9,458 nucleotides of DNA from Syntrophothermus sp. UBA1445 (GCA_002329495.1 DCTH01000224.1:1-9458); one strand, 5' to 3'; numbered from the stretch's first letter, positions 1 through 6,932 are shown. A program made the numbers and translations. Notes: generated from the letters alone by a model not told the origin.

Positions 1-265
1 GTATGGTGGATTTGTACCGGGAATTCGCCCAGGGAGACCAACTGCAGAGTATATAGATAAGGTATTGGGCAGACTTACGCTGGCTGGCGGGGTGTTTTAT
101 GCCTTTATAGCCATACTGCCCAACTTTGTAATAGCCTTAACCGGTTTGACCAATATCTGGTTTGGGGGAACTGCACTTCTAATCGTAGTTGGGGTGGCGT
201 TAGACACCATGAAACAGATAGAGGCTCACTTGTTGCTCAGGAGTTACGAAGGGTTTGTTAAGTAA
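1..265 (+). CDS. secY: Protein translocase subunit SecY, C-terminal part (5' truncated by window edge)
   Basis: This is the last 87 codons of SecY, the membrane channel of the Sec protein-export machinery; the reading frame is open from base 2 and ends at TAA 263-265. The visible part begins with the conserved cytoplasmic loop motif [10 protein letters not shown] followed by [11 protein letters not shown], which is diagnostic of SecY and contacts SecA and the ribosome. Two hydrophobic stretches follow (roughly [19 protein letters not shown] and [15 protein letters not shown]), matching the last two transmembrane helices. The tail [18 protein letters not shown] is the usual cytoplasmic C-terminus. 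About 340 N-terminal residues lie outside the window. A methionine-like TTG at 65 is internal and is not a start. Its position before adk is standard for the Firmicute spc operon. Confidence 0.97.
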   Translation, partial: YGGFVPGIRPGRPTAEYIDKVLGRLTLAGGVFYAFIAILPNFVIALTGLTNIWFGGTALLIVVGVALDTMKQIEAHLLLRSYEGFVK

Positions 266-282
266 GACAGGAGATGAAGTAG

Positions 283-939
283 ATGAACGTTATTTTAGTT
301 GGACCTCCCGGCGCAGGAAAAGGTACACAGGCGGAAACGATTGTTGAACACTTTAAAATCCCTCATGTTTCTACTGGAGACATGTTCCGGGATGCAGTTC
401 GCCAGGGGACGGAACTGGGCAAAAGAGCTCAGGAATATATGAATGCCGGTAAACTTGTTCCCGACGAAGTTACCATCGGTATTGTCAAGGAAAGACTAAG
501 CCAGCCTGATTGTGACAAGGGCTTCCTGTTGGACGGATTCCCGCGTACGGTGGTGCAGGCTGAGGCCTTAGATGGAATAATGGAGAGTCTGGGCAAAAAG
601 ATTGAAATAGTTGTGAACATCGCGGTTCCAGATGAGATAATTGTGGAGCGCATTGTGGGACGGCGGTCGTGTAAGAAATGCAACACTGTCTATCACACCA
701 AGTTCAATCCTCCCAAGGTGGAAGGTATTTGTGACAAGTGTGGTGAGCCCTTGTTCCAGAGAGCAGACGACCAGGAAGCGACTGCGGTTCAAAGACTAAG
801 GGTTTACGCGGAGCAGACCAACCCGGTGCTTGATTTCTACGCCCAAAAAGGCGTTGTCAAAGACATTGACGGCAACCGGGCGCGGGCTGCGGTTTGGGAA
901 GATGTAAAAAAAGTTCTGGAGTCCTATGATAATAATTAA
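283..939 (+). CDS. adk: Adenylate kinase, zinc-binding LID form
   Basis: Adenylate kinase interconverts ATP + AMP and 2 ADP in the cytoplasm. The 218-residue protein has the P-loop GPPGAGKGT at residues 7-15, the AMP-binding stretch STGDMFR near 30-36, and DGFPRT at 84-89. The LID domain is the long form and carries four cysteines (C130, C133, C150, C153) in the CxxC...CxxC arrangement known to bind structural zinc in Gram-positive enzymes. The length is normal for the long-LID family. The ATG at 283 has an AGGAG site at 269-273 with good spacing. It follows secY by 17 bp and its last 14 bp overlap map, so the two are probably translationally coupled. Nothing appears broken. Confidence 0.98.
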   Translation: MNVILVGPPGAGKGTQAETIVEHFKIPHVSTGDMFRDAVRQGTELGKRAQEYMNAGKLVPDEVTIGIVKERLSQPDCDKGFLLDGFPRTVVQAEALDGIMESLGKKIEIVVNIAVPDEIIVERIVGRRSCKKCNTVYHTKFNPPKVEGICDKCGEPLFQRADDQEATAVQRLRVYAEQTNPVLDFYAQKGVVKDIDGNRARAAVWEDVKKVLESYDNN

Positions 940-1672
940 GACTAAAAAAGAACTGGAAATCATGCGACAAGCGGGCCTCGTTGTTGCTGAAATCCTGGAG
1001 AGGTTAGCCGGGCTGGTTAAGCCCGGCATAACCACCGCTACCCTCGACCATTTTGCCGAAAACTACCTGGCTGAGCGGGGGATTAAGGCCTCCTTCAAGG
1101 GATACAACGGTTTTCCTGCGTCGGTTTGTGTTTCAGTGAATGAAGAGGTTGTTCACGGAATACCAGGTAAACGTCGCCTGAACGAGGGCGATATCGTGAG
1201 CATAGACATGGGAGTAATCGTAAATGGCTGGCACGGTGATGCGGCGATTACCGTGCCAGTAGGAGAGGTCGATCCTGAGATAATGCGATTGTTAAAGGTT
1301 ACCGAGGAGTCGCTTTACCAGGGCATCAAGGCGGCCCAGGTAGGGGCCAGGTTAGGTATGGTCTCACATGCCATACAGAGTTACGTTGAAACGGCCGGCT
1401 TTTCGGTAGTCAGACAGTACGTAGGACACGGCATTGGTAGGCAGATGCATGAAGACCCGCCGGTTCCAAACTATGGCCGCCAGGACCGGGGTCCGGTGCT
1501 GGCCGAAGGTATGACCATTGCCATTGAACCGATGGTAAATGTCGGGGGGTATGAAGTTCTGGTCAGACCCGATAACTGGACTGTATATACCAAAGACGGC
1601 AGTTACTCGGCTCATTTTGAGCATACCGTAGCCATTACCAGTAATGGGCCGGAGATTCTGACCCGCAAGTAA
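926..1672 (+). CDS. map: Type I methionine aminopeptidase
   Basis: This enzyme removes the initiator methionine from nascent proteins in the cytoplasm. All five metal ligands of the type I family are visible in a 248-residue protein: D94 (SIDMG), D105 (WHGDAA), H168 (YVGHGIG), E201 (AIEPM) and E232 (HFEHT). The substrate-binding histidines H77 (VVHGIP) and H175 (MHEDPP) are also present. There is no N-terminal zinc-finger or SH3-like extension, so it is the short bacterial form. The ATG at 926 lies inside the end of adk (14 bp overlap); a modest GGAG at 918-921 and coupling to adk translation probably drive initiation. The stop TAA ends at 1672, adjoining the next gene. Confidence 0.98.
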   Translation: MIIIKTKKELEIMRQAGLVVAEILERLAGLVKPGITTATLDHFAENYLAERGIKASFKGYNGFPASVCVSVNEEVVHGIPGKRRLNEGDIVSIDMGVIVNGWHGDAAITVPVGEVDPEIMRLLKVTEESLYQGIKAAQVGARLGMVSHAIQSYVETAGFSVVRQYVGHGIGRQMHEDPPVPNYGRQDRGPVLAEGMTIAIEPMVNVGGYEVLVRPDNWTVYTKDGSYSAHFEHTVAITSNGPEILTRK

Positions 1673-1673
1673 T

Positions 1674-1680
1674 GGAGGTG
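1674..1680 (+). promoter_or_regulatory. Ribosome binding site that decides the KOW-protein start
   Basis: GGAGGTG lies immediately after the map stop codon, 9 nt before ATG 1690. It supports the shorter 106-residue product over an in-frame ATG at 1672, which overlaps the map stop by one base. Confidence 0.8.
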
Positions 1681-1689
1681 CTTACATGG

Positions 1690-2010
1690 ATGGATGAATT
1701 AGTCGGCAGGCTAGTTGTCTCCAAAGCTGGTCGGGATAAGGGGAAGCCTTTTGTTATTATTAAAGTTATTAATGACAGGTTTGTCCTGTTGGCGGATGGT
1801 GAGCTGAGGAAAGTGGATAATCCCAAAATAAAAAACATCAAGCATCTTCAGATGATAAATAGGGGGTTACCCGAAATAACCGCAATCCTTAAGAGAGGGG
1901 AAGTCCTGGAAAACCACCGCTTACGGAAATTGGTGCGGAGTTCGTGGTCAGAGTACCAGGAGGAAAACAGGGAAGGAGGGTCCCTTTGTGACGAAAGAGG
2001 ATGTCATTGA
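1690..2010 (+). CDS. KOW-domain RNA-binding protein (L14e/L27e-like), between map and infA
   Basis: This small basic protein of 106 residues belongs to the KOW-domain family found at this position in many Firmicutes; the Bacillus counterpart is, as I recall, called YbzG. The N-terminal KOW motif is clear ([18 protein letters not shown], residues 6-23), followed by a second beta segment ([16 protein letters not shown]) and KNIKHL at 48-53. The fold resembles archaeal/eukaryotic L14e, which suggests binding to rRNA, but the cellular role is not established. I chose ATG 1690 because GGAGGTG (1674-1680) sits 9 nt upstream. An in-frame ATG at 1672, touching the map stop codon, would place this Shine-Dalgarno inside the gene and has no good site of its own. 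The last 23 bp overlap infA, and the C-terminal residues are read through the infA ribosome binding site, so that tail is probably unconstrained. Confidence 0.88.
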   Translation: MDELVGRLVVSKAGRDKGKPFVIIKVINDRFVLLADGELRKVDNPKIKNIKHLQMINRGLPEITAILKRGEVLENHRLRKLVRSSWSEYQEENREGGSLCDERGCH

Positions 2011-2206
2011 GGTTGAAGGTAAGGTGATTGAGCCGCTTCCAAACGCTATGTTTACCGTTCAACTTGATAACGGGCACAAAGTGTTAGCTCATATCTCCGG
2101 TAAAATGCGGATGCATTTCATCAGAATTCTCCCGGGGGATCGGGTCACGGTGGAGCTTTCGCCGTATGACCTGAACCGTGGCCGAATTGTATACAGGTTC
2201 AAATAA
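1988..2206 (+). CDS. infA: Translation initiation factor IF-1
   Basis: IF1 binds the A site of the 30S subunit during initiation and acts with IF2 and IF3. The 72-residue protein is a single OB-fold of canonical length. Hallmarks are [15 protein letters not shown] (residues 8-22), [14 protein letters not shown] (28-41) and the near-invariant [17 protein letters not shown] (45-61) with a RGRIVYR ending. It starts with GTG, preceded by AAGGAGG (1973-1979) 8 nt upstream. The first 23 bp overlap the end of the KOW gene in another frame. rpmJ follows after 15 bp, as in most Firmicutes. Confidence 0.98.
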   Translation: MTKEDVIEVEGKVIEPLPNAMFTVQLDNGHKVLAHISGKMRMHFIRILPGDRVTVELSPYDLNRGRIVYRFK

Positions 2207-2221
2207 AGGAGGGCCCTTGGA

Positions 2222-2335
2222 ATGAAAGTCAGACCATCTGTTAAACCCATGTGCGAAAAGTGCAAAATCATCAAGCGCAAGGGCAAGGTCATGGTGATTT
2301 GTGAAAATCCAAAGCATAAACAAAGACAAGGTTAA
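2222..2335 (+). CDS. rpmJ: 50S ribosomal protein L36, zinc-binding form
   Basis: A 37-codon gene encodes L36, the smallest large-subunit protein, which sits near the peptidyl-transferase centre region of 23S rRNA. The protein begins [14 protein letters not shown] and ends [11 protein letters not shown]11, C14, C27 and H32 form the CxxC...C...H zinc ribbon, so this is the zinc-containing (C+) paralogue rather than the cysteine-free version used under zinc shortage. The ATG at 2222 has a strong AAGGAGGG site (2206-2213) that overlaps the infA stop codon. It ends with TAA at 2333-2335, 16 bp before rpsM. The length and every signature residue agree with the family. Confidence 0.97.
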   Translation: MKVRPSVKPMCEKCKIIKRKGKVMVICENPKHKQRQG

Positions 2336-2351
2336 TTGGAGGTGAAAAGAT

Positions 2352-2723
2352 TTGGCCAGAATTGCCGGTGTTGACTTACCTCGTGATAAGAGAGTTGAGG
2401 TAGCTCTTACTTATATCTTCGGGATCGGGAGACCTTCATCCCGTAAGATATTGGCCTTAACAGGTATAAATCCCGATACTCGGGTTAAAGATTTAACCGA
2501 GGAAGAAGTTGCCAAAATAAGAGAAGTCATCAATAAGAACCACAAAGTCGAGGGAGACCTGCGCCGTGAAGTCAGTATGAATATCAAGCGGCTCATGGAT
2601 ATCGGGTGCTACCGCGGTCTTAGACACCGCCGAGGACTTCCGGTGCGCGGACAAAGAAGCAAAACTAATGCCAGGACCCGCAAAGGCCCTCGCCGCGCTG
2701 TAGCGGCCAAGAGGAAGAAGTAA
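2352..2723 (+). CDS. rpsM: 30S ribosomal protein S13
   Basis: S13 sits in the head of the 30S subunit and contacts the P-site tRNA and the large subunit through bridge B1. The 123-residue protein begins [10 protein letters not shown], contains the helix-turn-helix-like YIFGIGR segment (residues 21-27) and the strongly conserved [20 protein letters not shown] and [15 protein letters not shown] blocks. It finishes with the lysine/arginine-rich tail [15 protein letters not shown] that reaches the decoding site. The start codon is TTG at 2352, supported by GGAGGTGA (2338-2345) 6 nt upstream; the encoded N-terminus matches other S13 proteins exactly from this codon, so TTG is not a mis-call. It is the first gene of the classic alpha-operon segment here. 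Confidence 0.98.
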   Translation: MARIAGVDLPRDKRVEVALTYIFGIGRPSSRKILALTGINPDTRVKDLTEEEVAKIREVINKNHKVEGDLRREVSMNIKRLMDIGCYRGLRHRRGLPVRGQRSKTNARTRKGPRRAVAAKRKK

Positions 2724-2741
2724 AGGAGGAATAGGCAATAA

Positions 2742-3137
2742 ATGGCGCGTAGAGGAGCAACTACGAGGATCAAAAGACGGGAAAGAAAAAATATTGACTT
2801 TGGCATTGCCCATATCAAATCAACTTTTAATAATACTGTGATTACCATCACTGACCGAGAAGGCAATGCGATTTCCTGGGCCAGTGCGGGAACCGTTGGT
2901 TTTAAGGGCTCACGTAAGAGCACCCCATATGCTGCTCAACAAGCAGCCGAATTAGCAGCCCGGTCAGCAATGGAACATGGAATGAAAGAAGTTGAGTGTT
3001 ATGTTAAGGGACCCGGGTCCGGTCGTGAGGCTGCGATTCGTTCCCTGCAAGCGGCTGGTCTCGAGGTTAGCGTTATTAAGGACGTTACGCCCATACCGCA
3101 CAATGGATGCAGACCACCAAAGAGAAGAAGGGTTTAA
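2742..3137 (+). CDS. rpsK: 30S ribosomal protein S11
   Basis: S11 forms part of the 30S platform and helps shape the E-site and the Shine-Dalgarno cleft. The 131-residue protein shows the family blocks [18 protein letters not shown] (about 22-39), [19 protein letters not shown] (48-66), [16 protein letters not shown] (88-103) and the C-terminal [16 protein letters not shown]. The asparagine-glycine pair in PHNGC is the site that can isomerise to isoaspartate in E. coli S11. The ATG at 2742 has AAAGGAGGA (2722-2730) immediately after the rpsM stop, with a somewhat long 11-nt spacer. Gene length and content are ordinary. Confidence 0.98.
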   Translation: MARRGATTRIKRRERKNIDFGIAHIKSTFNNTVITITDREGNAISWASAGTVGFKGSRKSTPYAAQQAAELAARSAMEHGMKEVECYVKGPGSGREAAIRSLQAAGLEVSVIKDVTPIPHNGCRPPKRRRV

Positions 3138-3153
3138 AGGGGGTTATTAATCA

Positions 3154-3783
3154 GTGGGAAGATATACTGGCTCGGTTTGCCGCCAGTGCAGAAGAGAAGG
3201 GGAAAAACTTTTTCTAAAGGGCGACAGGTGTTATTCTCCAAAATGCGCTGTAGACCGTAAACCCTACGGACCCGGCCAGCACGGTCAGGGTAGGCCTAAG
3301 AAACCGACAGAGTATGGATTACAGCTGCGTGAAAAGCAAAAAGCGAAGAGAATTTACGGAGTGCTGGAGAAGCAATTCCGTAATTACTTTGACAAAGCGG
3401 AACGCCAGGGCGGGATCACCGGGGAAAATCTCCTGATTCTATTAGAGAGACGGCTGGACAACGTTGTCTACAGATTGGGATTTGCAGCTTCTCGCAAGGA
3501 AGCCCGGCAGCTTATTGGTCACGGGCATTTCACTGTTAATGGCAAAAAGGTCAACATTCCTTCGTTCCTGGTCAAACCGGGTCAGGACATAGAAGTAAGA
3601 GCCCGCAGCAAAGAATCGCCCAAATTCAAAGAGATACAGGCACAAGCTGCGTACAGAACTCCTCCCGAGTGGTTGGAGCTTGATGTTGAGAACCTGAGGG
3701 GCCATGTACTAGCTCTTCCAAAACGTGAAAACATCGAGGCGACCATAGCTGAGCACCTCATCGTTGAGCTTTACTCCCGATAG
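3154..3783 (+). CDS. rpsD: 30S ribosomal protein S4, zinc-binding form
   Basis: S4 is a primary binder that nucleates 16S rRNA 5'-domain assembly and lines the mRNA entry tunnel. The 209-residue protein has an N-terminal zinc knuckle with C9, C12, C26 and C31 (VCRQCR...DRCYSPKC), as in Thermus S4. A basic region PYGPGQHGQ and the S4 RNA-binding domain follow (roughly 98-160, including [32 protein letters not shown]). The C-terminal [16 protein letters not shown] is conserved. The start is GTG at 3154 behind a G-rich AGGGGGT site (3138-3144) that overlaps the rpsK stop region. Its location inside the alpha operon, rather than as a separate gene, is a Clostridia-like trait. S4 often autoregulates its operon, but I see no leader in the 16-bp gap. 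Confidence 0.98.
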   Translation: MGRYTGSVCRQCRREGEKLFLKGDRCYSPKCAVDRKPYGPGQHGQGRPKKPTEYGLQLREKQKAKRIYGVLEKQFRNYFDKAERQGGITGENLLILLERRLDNVVYRLGFAASRKEARQLIGHGHFTVNGKKVNIPSFLVKPGQDIEVRARSKESPKFKEIQAQAAYRTPPEWLELDVENLRGHVLALPKRENIEATIAEHLIVELYSR

Positions 3784-3788
3784 GTTCA

Positions 3789-3807
3789 GGCTGACTATAA
3801 TCCAGCC
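3789..3807 (+). other. Small hairpin with TATAAT loop between rpsD and rpoA
   Basis: GGCTG (3789-3793) and CAGCC (3803-3807) form a perfect 5-bp stem with a 9-nt loop. The loop contains TATAAT (3796-3801), a perfect -10 hexamer. No acceptable -35 lies 16-19 bp upstream, and the TG before the hexamer is one base out of register for an extended -10 element. No U run follows the stem, so it is not a terminator. It may simply be a weak internal promoter or chance. The rpoA ribosome binding site AAGGAGG begins just after it, at 3809. Confidence 0.3.
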
Positions 3808-3822
3808 GAAGGAGGGTGAAAG

Positions 3823-4770
3823 ATGCTTGAAATTGAAAAGCCTAGGATAGAGTGTGTCGAGAGGGATAACGATGCTCACTATGCCAAGTTTGTGATTGAA
3901 CCGCTCGAAAGGGGCTATGGGACCACCCTGGGTAATTCACTGCGCCGGGTTCTGATGTCCTCACTGCCGGGGGCGGCGATAAGTTCAATCAAAATCGATG
4001 GCATACTACATGAGTTCTCAACCTTACCCGGGGTTTTAGAAGACATCACTGAGGTAATTCTTAACCTCAAACAGGTGGTTCTAAAATATGAAGGTGACGA
4101 ACCCAAGATCCTGCGGCTTGAGCAAAAGGGCGCCAAGAATGTGGTGGCCGGCGATATTGAGCGAGATGCTGAGGTCGAGATTCTGAATCCCGAACACCAT
4201 ATAGCTACCATGAATAATGAAACCGAACTGGTTATGGAGTTGACGGTTGAAAGAGGCCGTGGTTACGTAAGTGCCGATCAGAAAAAGAAAGGTGATGAGG
4301 TTATCGGGGTTATTCCAATTGACTCCATCTTTACCCCGATAAGAAAAGTCAACTTTACGGTAGAGAATGCCCGGGTAGGACGCATTACTGACTATGACCG
4401 CCTGATGCTGGAAGTATGGACTAATGGCACCATTACGCCTGAAGAGGGCATTAGTCTGGCATCCAAGATTCTGGTCAACTACCTTAAACTGTTCTCGGAA
4501 ATGGACGACGGTCATACCGAAGTTGAGATACTGGTTGAAAAAGAGGAAGAGAAGAAGGACAAAATCCCGGATATGCCGATCGAGGAATTGGAACTGTCAG
4601 TCAGGGCCTCCAACGGTCTGAAGCGGGCCAGCATCAATACCGTGGGAGACCTGGTGGAGAAAACCCGTGAAGAAATGGGCAAGATCAGGAATCTGGGGCA
4701 GAAATCCCTGGACGAGATCGAACAGAAGTTGAAAGAGTTGGGACTCTCATTTAAACAACCAGAAGACTAG
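3823..4770 (+). CDS. rpoA: DNA-directed RNA polymerase subunit alpha
   Basis: The alpha subunit dimerises to nucleate RNA polymerase assembly and contacts UP elements and activators through its C-terminal domain. The 315-residue protein has the N-terminal assembly domain (about 1-228) with [37 protein letters not shown] and [19 protein letters not shown]. An acidic-basic linker ([10 protein letters not shown], roughly 237-246) joins it to the helix-hairpin-helix C-terminal domain from about 251. In the latter, R261 and N264 correspond to the DNA-contacting residues R265 and N268 of E. coli, and [10 protein letters not shown] is intact. The ATG at 3823 has AAGGAGG (3809-3815) 7 nt upstream. 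Length is normal and nothing is missing. It lies between rpsD and rplQ as in most bacteria. Confidence 0.98.
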   Translation: MLEIEKPRIECVERDNDAHYAKFVIEPLERGYGTTLGNSLRRVLMSSLPGAAISSIKIDGILHEFSTLPGVLEDITEVILNLKQVVLKYEGDEPKILRLEQKGAKNVVAGDIERDAEVEILNPEHHIATMNNETELVMELTVERGRGYVSADQKKKGDEVIGVIPIDSIFTPIRKVNFTVENARVGRITDYDRLMLEVWTNGTITPEEGISLASKILVNYLKLFSEMDDGHTEVEILVEKEEEKKDKIPDMPIEELELSVRASNGLKRASINTVGDLVEKTREEMGKIRNLGQKSLDEIEQKLKELGLSFKQPED

Positions 4771-4790
4771 CAGGGAAGGGGGAAGCACAG

Positions 4791-5132
4791 TTGGGATACA
4801 GAAGATTGGGAGTAAGAAGTGACCACAGGAGATCCTTACTTAGGAATTCAGTCACCTCGCTGCTGGCCCATGAAAAGATAACCACCACCGAAACACGAGC
4901 CAAGGAAATTAAACGGGTAACTGACAAGGTCATTACCCTGGGCAAGAAAGGTGATCTGCACTCCAGACGCCAGGCCTTGTCCTATTTGACGGATGAGAAA
5001 GTAGTCCGCAAGGTGTTTGATGACCTGGCCAAGAGATATGATGATCGGCCGGGCGGCTATACCCGTATCATTAAGTCTGGATTCCGCAAGGGTGACGGCG
5101 CACCCATGGCGATAATTGAGTTAGTAAAATAA
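4791..5132 (+). CDS. rplQ: 50S ribosomal protein L17
   Basis: L17 is a large-subunit protein near the polypeptide exit tunnel. The 113-residue protein begins MGYRRLGVRSDHRRSLLRN, matching the family from its first residue, and contains HEKITTTETRAKEIKRV (about 24-40), ITLGKKGDLHSRRQAL (46-61) and GGYTRIIKSGFRKGDGAPMAIIELV at the end. The family's short bacterial length of about 113-120 residues is met. The start is TTG at 4791, supported by AAGGGGG (4776-4782) 8 nt upstream and by the exact N-terminal alignment; no ATG in frame lies close enough to serve. It closes the alpha operon, but the ECF ATPase gene starts only 2 bp after its stop, so transcription very likely continues. Confidence 0.97.
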   Translation: MGYRRLGVRSDHRRSLLRNSVTSLLAHEKITTTETRAKEIKRVTDKVITLGKKGDLHSRRQALSYLTDEKVVRKVFDDLAKRYDDRPGGYTRIIKSGFRKGDGAPMAIIELVK

Positions 5133-5134
5133 GG

Positions 5135-5959
5135 ATGATCAAGGTTCAGGGGGTAGGTTTTAGCTACCCCGGACTGGAGTCACCCGTTCTACAAGATATC
5201 AACTTGGAGATCAGGCCAGGAGAATTCCTGGCCTTATTGGGTAGAAATGGGTCAGGTAAATCCACTCTCACCAAGCTGCTTAATGGGCTATTGATACCAT
5301 CAACCGGTGAAGTGGTGGTTGATGGATTAAATACCCGCGACGATAAGAACCTATCCAGGATTCGGCAGCGGGTGGGACTGCTCTTTTCAAATCCGGATAA
5401 CCAGTTGGTAGCCGGCATCGTGGAAGAAGATGTAGCCTTTGGCCCTGAGAATCTGGGACTGTCCGCGAATGAAATCCGCGACCGGGTCAGCTGGGCCTTG
5501 TCGGTGGTAGGGATGTTGGATTACCGTAAACACCCACCGCACCTGCTCTCCGGCGGACAGAAACAGAGGGTAGCCATAGCTGGCATCCTGGCGCTTAAGC
5601 CGCGCTATATGGTCCTTGACGAACCTACATCAATGCTTGATCCTCAGGGTCGTGATGAGGTATTGCGTACCCTGATTGACCTTAACCGGGAACAGGGGAC
5701 CACGATCGTCCTGGTTACCCATTTCGTAGAGGAGGCCACCACTGCTGACCGGGTAATGGTTTTGGACCAAGGTAAGCTGGTTATGACCGGCTCACCGCTG
5801 GAGGTCCTGACCAGGACGGGTGATCTGCATACCTGGGGACTACAAGCGCCGGAAATAGTCCTTTTGTGTCAGGAGTTGAGAACACTGGGCCATAACCTGC
5901 CCCCGGTTCTCGAGGGGGAACAGGTAGTGAAGATGATTCGAACGCTAATGGGGGGTTAG
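5135..5959 (+). CDS. ecfA1: Energy-coupling factor transporter ATPase EcfA1
   Basis: This is the first of two cytoplasmic ATPases that power the shared (group II) ECF importer, which takes up vitamins and other trace substrates with interchangeable S subunits. The 274-residue protein has Walker A GRNGSGKST at 36-44, the ECF-type NPDNQ at 86-90, signature LSGGQ at 138-142, Walker B YMVLDE at 158-163 with catalytic E163, D-loop SMLDP, and switch histidine H196. The C-terminal extension after about 225 is typical of EcfA. The residue after the GLLF segment, where family members normally have the Q-loop glutamine (VFQNPDNQ), is S85. The ATG at 5135 is 2 bp after rplQ and lacks a convincing Shine-Dalgarno, so translation probably depends on ribosomes finishing rplQ. 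Confidence 0.95.
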   Translation: MIKVQGVGFSYPGLESPVLQDINLEIRPGEFLALLGRNGSGKSTLTKLLNGLLIPSTGEVVVDGLNTRDDKNLSRIRQRVGLLFSNPDNQLVAGIVEEDVAFGPENLGLSANEIRDRVSWALSVVGMLDYRKHPPHLLSGGQKQRVAIAGILALKPRYMVLDEPTSMLDPQGRDEVLRTLIDLNREQGTTIVLVTHFVEEATTADRVMVLDQGKLVMTGSPLEVLTRTGDLHTWGLQAPEIVLLCQELRTLGHNLPPVLEGEQVVKMIRTLMGG

Positions 5960-5970
5960 AGCAATCCCCC
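5950..5970 (+). other. Stem-loop overlapping the ecfA1 stop codon
   Basis: Bases 5950-5957 (six G then TT) can pair with 5963-5970 (AAT then CCCCC) to make an 8-bp stem: five G-C pairs, one G-U and two A-U, closing a 5-nt loop AGAGC. The TAG stop of ecfA1 falls at the loop edge (5957-5959). What follows (TGCAAATATT) is not a U run, so it does not look like a standard intrinsic terminator. It could be an RNA-processing or stability element, or modulate expression of ecfA2 and ecfT. The function is unknown. Confidence 0.45.
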
Positions 5971-6074
5971 TGCAAATATTCCGAATTCGCTGGTTTGAAC
6001 GCATAAGTAGTGGGTACGAGGCTTAGCAAATCAATGGGGCCGACAAATGATACCGCGCTTGATCAGGTGATAGT
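5960..6074 (+). other. Intergenic gap between ecfA1 and ecfA2 (115 bp)
   Basis: This is the longest non-coding gap in the window, at a junction where the two ATPase genes usually abut or overlap. It contains the 3' arm of the stem-loop above, an 8-bp palindrome CGAATTCG at 5982-5989, and an AGGTGA ribosome binding site (6065-6070) for ecfA2. I see no convincing sigma-A promoter: TTGAAC at 5995-6000 has no -10 hexamer at suitable distance. A GTG/ATG-initiated reading frame of about 30 codons starting at 6010 has no ribosome binding site and overlaps ecfA2, so I do not call it a gene. Confidence 0.6.
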
Positions 6075-6932
6075 ATGTCAATACGATTTTTCAATGTAGG
6101 GTTTCGATACGCCCGGGGACTTCCCTGGGAGAAGGTGGCATTAAAGAACATAAACCTGGAGATCAGACGAAACGAGATGCTGGGGATAATCGGCCCCACC
6201 GGTTCTGGCAAAACCACGCTGTTACAGTTAATGAACGGTATCGAAGACCCGAGTGAGGGTCAGGTGTTAATTGACGAAGGGGACCCGGCCAGATTGCGAG
6301 GTCGGGAAATTACCAGGCTCCGGCAGAAGGTGGGCCTGGTTTTTCAGTTCCCGGAAGACCAGCTGTTTGCGAACAGTGTGTATGACGATATTGCCTTCGG
6401 GCCAAGAAACCTGGGACTCACCGGGTCTGAACTGGAAGACCGAGTTCGGTGGGCCATGGAGATCATGGATCTTAATTTCAGTGAATTGTACCAGCGCCGC
6501 CCGCAAACCCTCAGCGGCGGGCAGAAGAGGAGGGTGGCCATCGCCGGGGTGCTGGCCCTGAAACCTGATTATCTCGTTTTGGATGAACCAGCAGCCGGGC
6601 TTGATCCGGAAGGCAGAACCGCCCTTTTGGCTCTGGTTAAACGGTTGCGCAAGGAACTGGGTATGGGGGTGGTCATGGTTTCGCACCGAATACAGGACAT
6701 AATCAGCACCTGTGACCGGGTGGTGGTTCTGGTCGCCGGCGAGATTGTAAAATCAGGTTCACCCCGGGAGATTCTGCAAGCCGGTGAAGAACTGAGCGAA
6801 ATCGGTTTTCGATTGCCCCCCATGAATAAGGTTTTACAGGAACTTAAGAGGTTCTTCCCTCATCTGGACGTAGGGCTGATCGGAGAGGCCGCCATCGCCA
6901 GCGAAATTGACCGGGCACTGAGGAATCAATGA
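6075..6932 (+). CDS. ecfA2: Energy-coupling factor transporter ATPase EcfA2
   Basis: This second ATPase pairs with EcfA1 to form the nucleotide-binding heterodimer of the ECF importer. The 285-residue protein has Walker A GPTGSGKTT at 40-48, an intact Q-loop Q91 within VFQFPEDQ (with ECF-specific Q96), signature LSGGQ at 146-150, Walker B YLVLDE at 166-171, D-loop AGLDP and switch histidine H204 (VSHR). The N-terminal insert LPWEKVALKNINLEI, with a Pro-Trp before the strand, is typical of EcfA2 and separates it from EcfA1. The ATG at 6075 has AGGTGA (6065-6070) only 4 nt upstream. It is followed directly by ecfT with a 4-bp ATGA overlap. Both nucleotide sites of the dimer should be formed normally apart from the EcfA1 Q-loop change. 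Confidence 0.96.
   Translation: MSIRFFNVGFRYARGLPWEKVALKNINLEIRRNEMLGIIGPTGSGKTTLLQLMNGIEDPSEGQVLIDEGDPARLRGREITRLRQKVGLVFQFPEDQLFANSVYDDIAFGPRNLGLTGSELEDRVRWAMEIMDLNFSELYQRRPQTLSGGQKRRVAIAGVLALKPDYLVLDEPAAGLDPEGRTALLALVKRLRKELGMGVVMVSHRIQDIISTCDRVVVLVAGEIVKSGSPREILQAGEELSEIGFRLPPMNKVLQELKRFFPHLDVGLIGEAAIASEIDRALRNQ

Noticed and set aside
1672..1689. Longer KOW-protein start at ATG 1672, overlapping the map stop
   Set aside because: No ribosome binding site at proper distance; GGAGGTG lies inside that extension and is ideally spaced for ATG 1690.
4081..4515. 144-codon open frame on the minus strand inside rpoA
   Set aside because: It lies fully antisense to the conserved alpha subunit N-terminal domain, with no recognisable domain in its translation.
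5950..5980. Rho-independent terminator after ecfA1
   Set aside because: The stem is followed by TGCAAATATT, not a T run, and ecfA2-ecfT downstream have no clear promoter of their own.
6010..6099. Short reading frame of about 30 codons in the ecfA1-ecfA2 gap
   Set aside because: No ribosome binding site, overlaps the start of ecfA2, and its sequence resembles no family I know.
6267..6686. 139-codon minus-strand and 96-codon plus-strand alternative frames inside ecfA2
   Set aside because: Both shadow the ATPase core; their translations lack any family signature and the ecfA2 frame is unambiguous.
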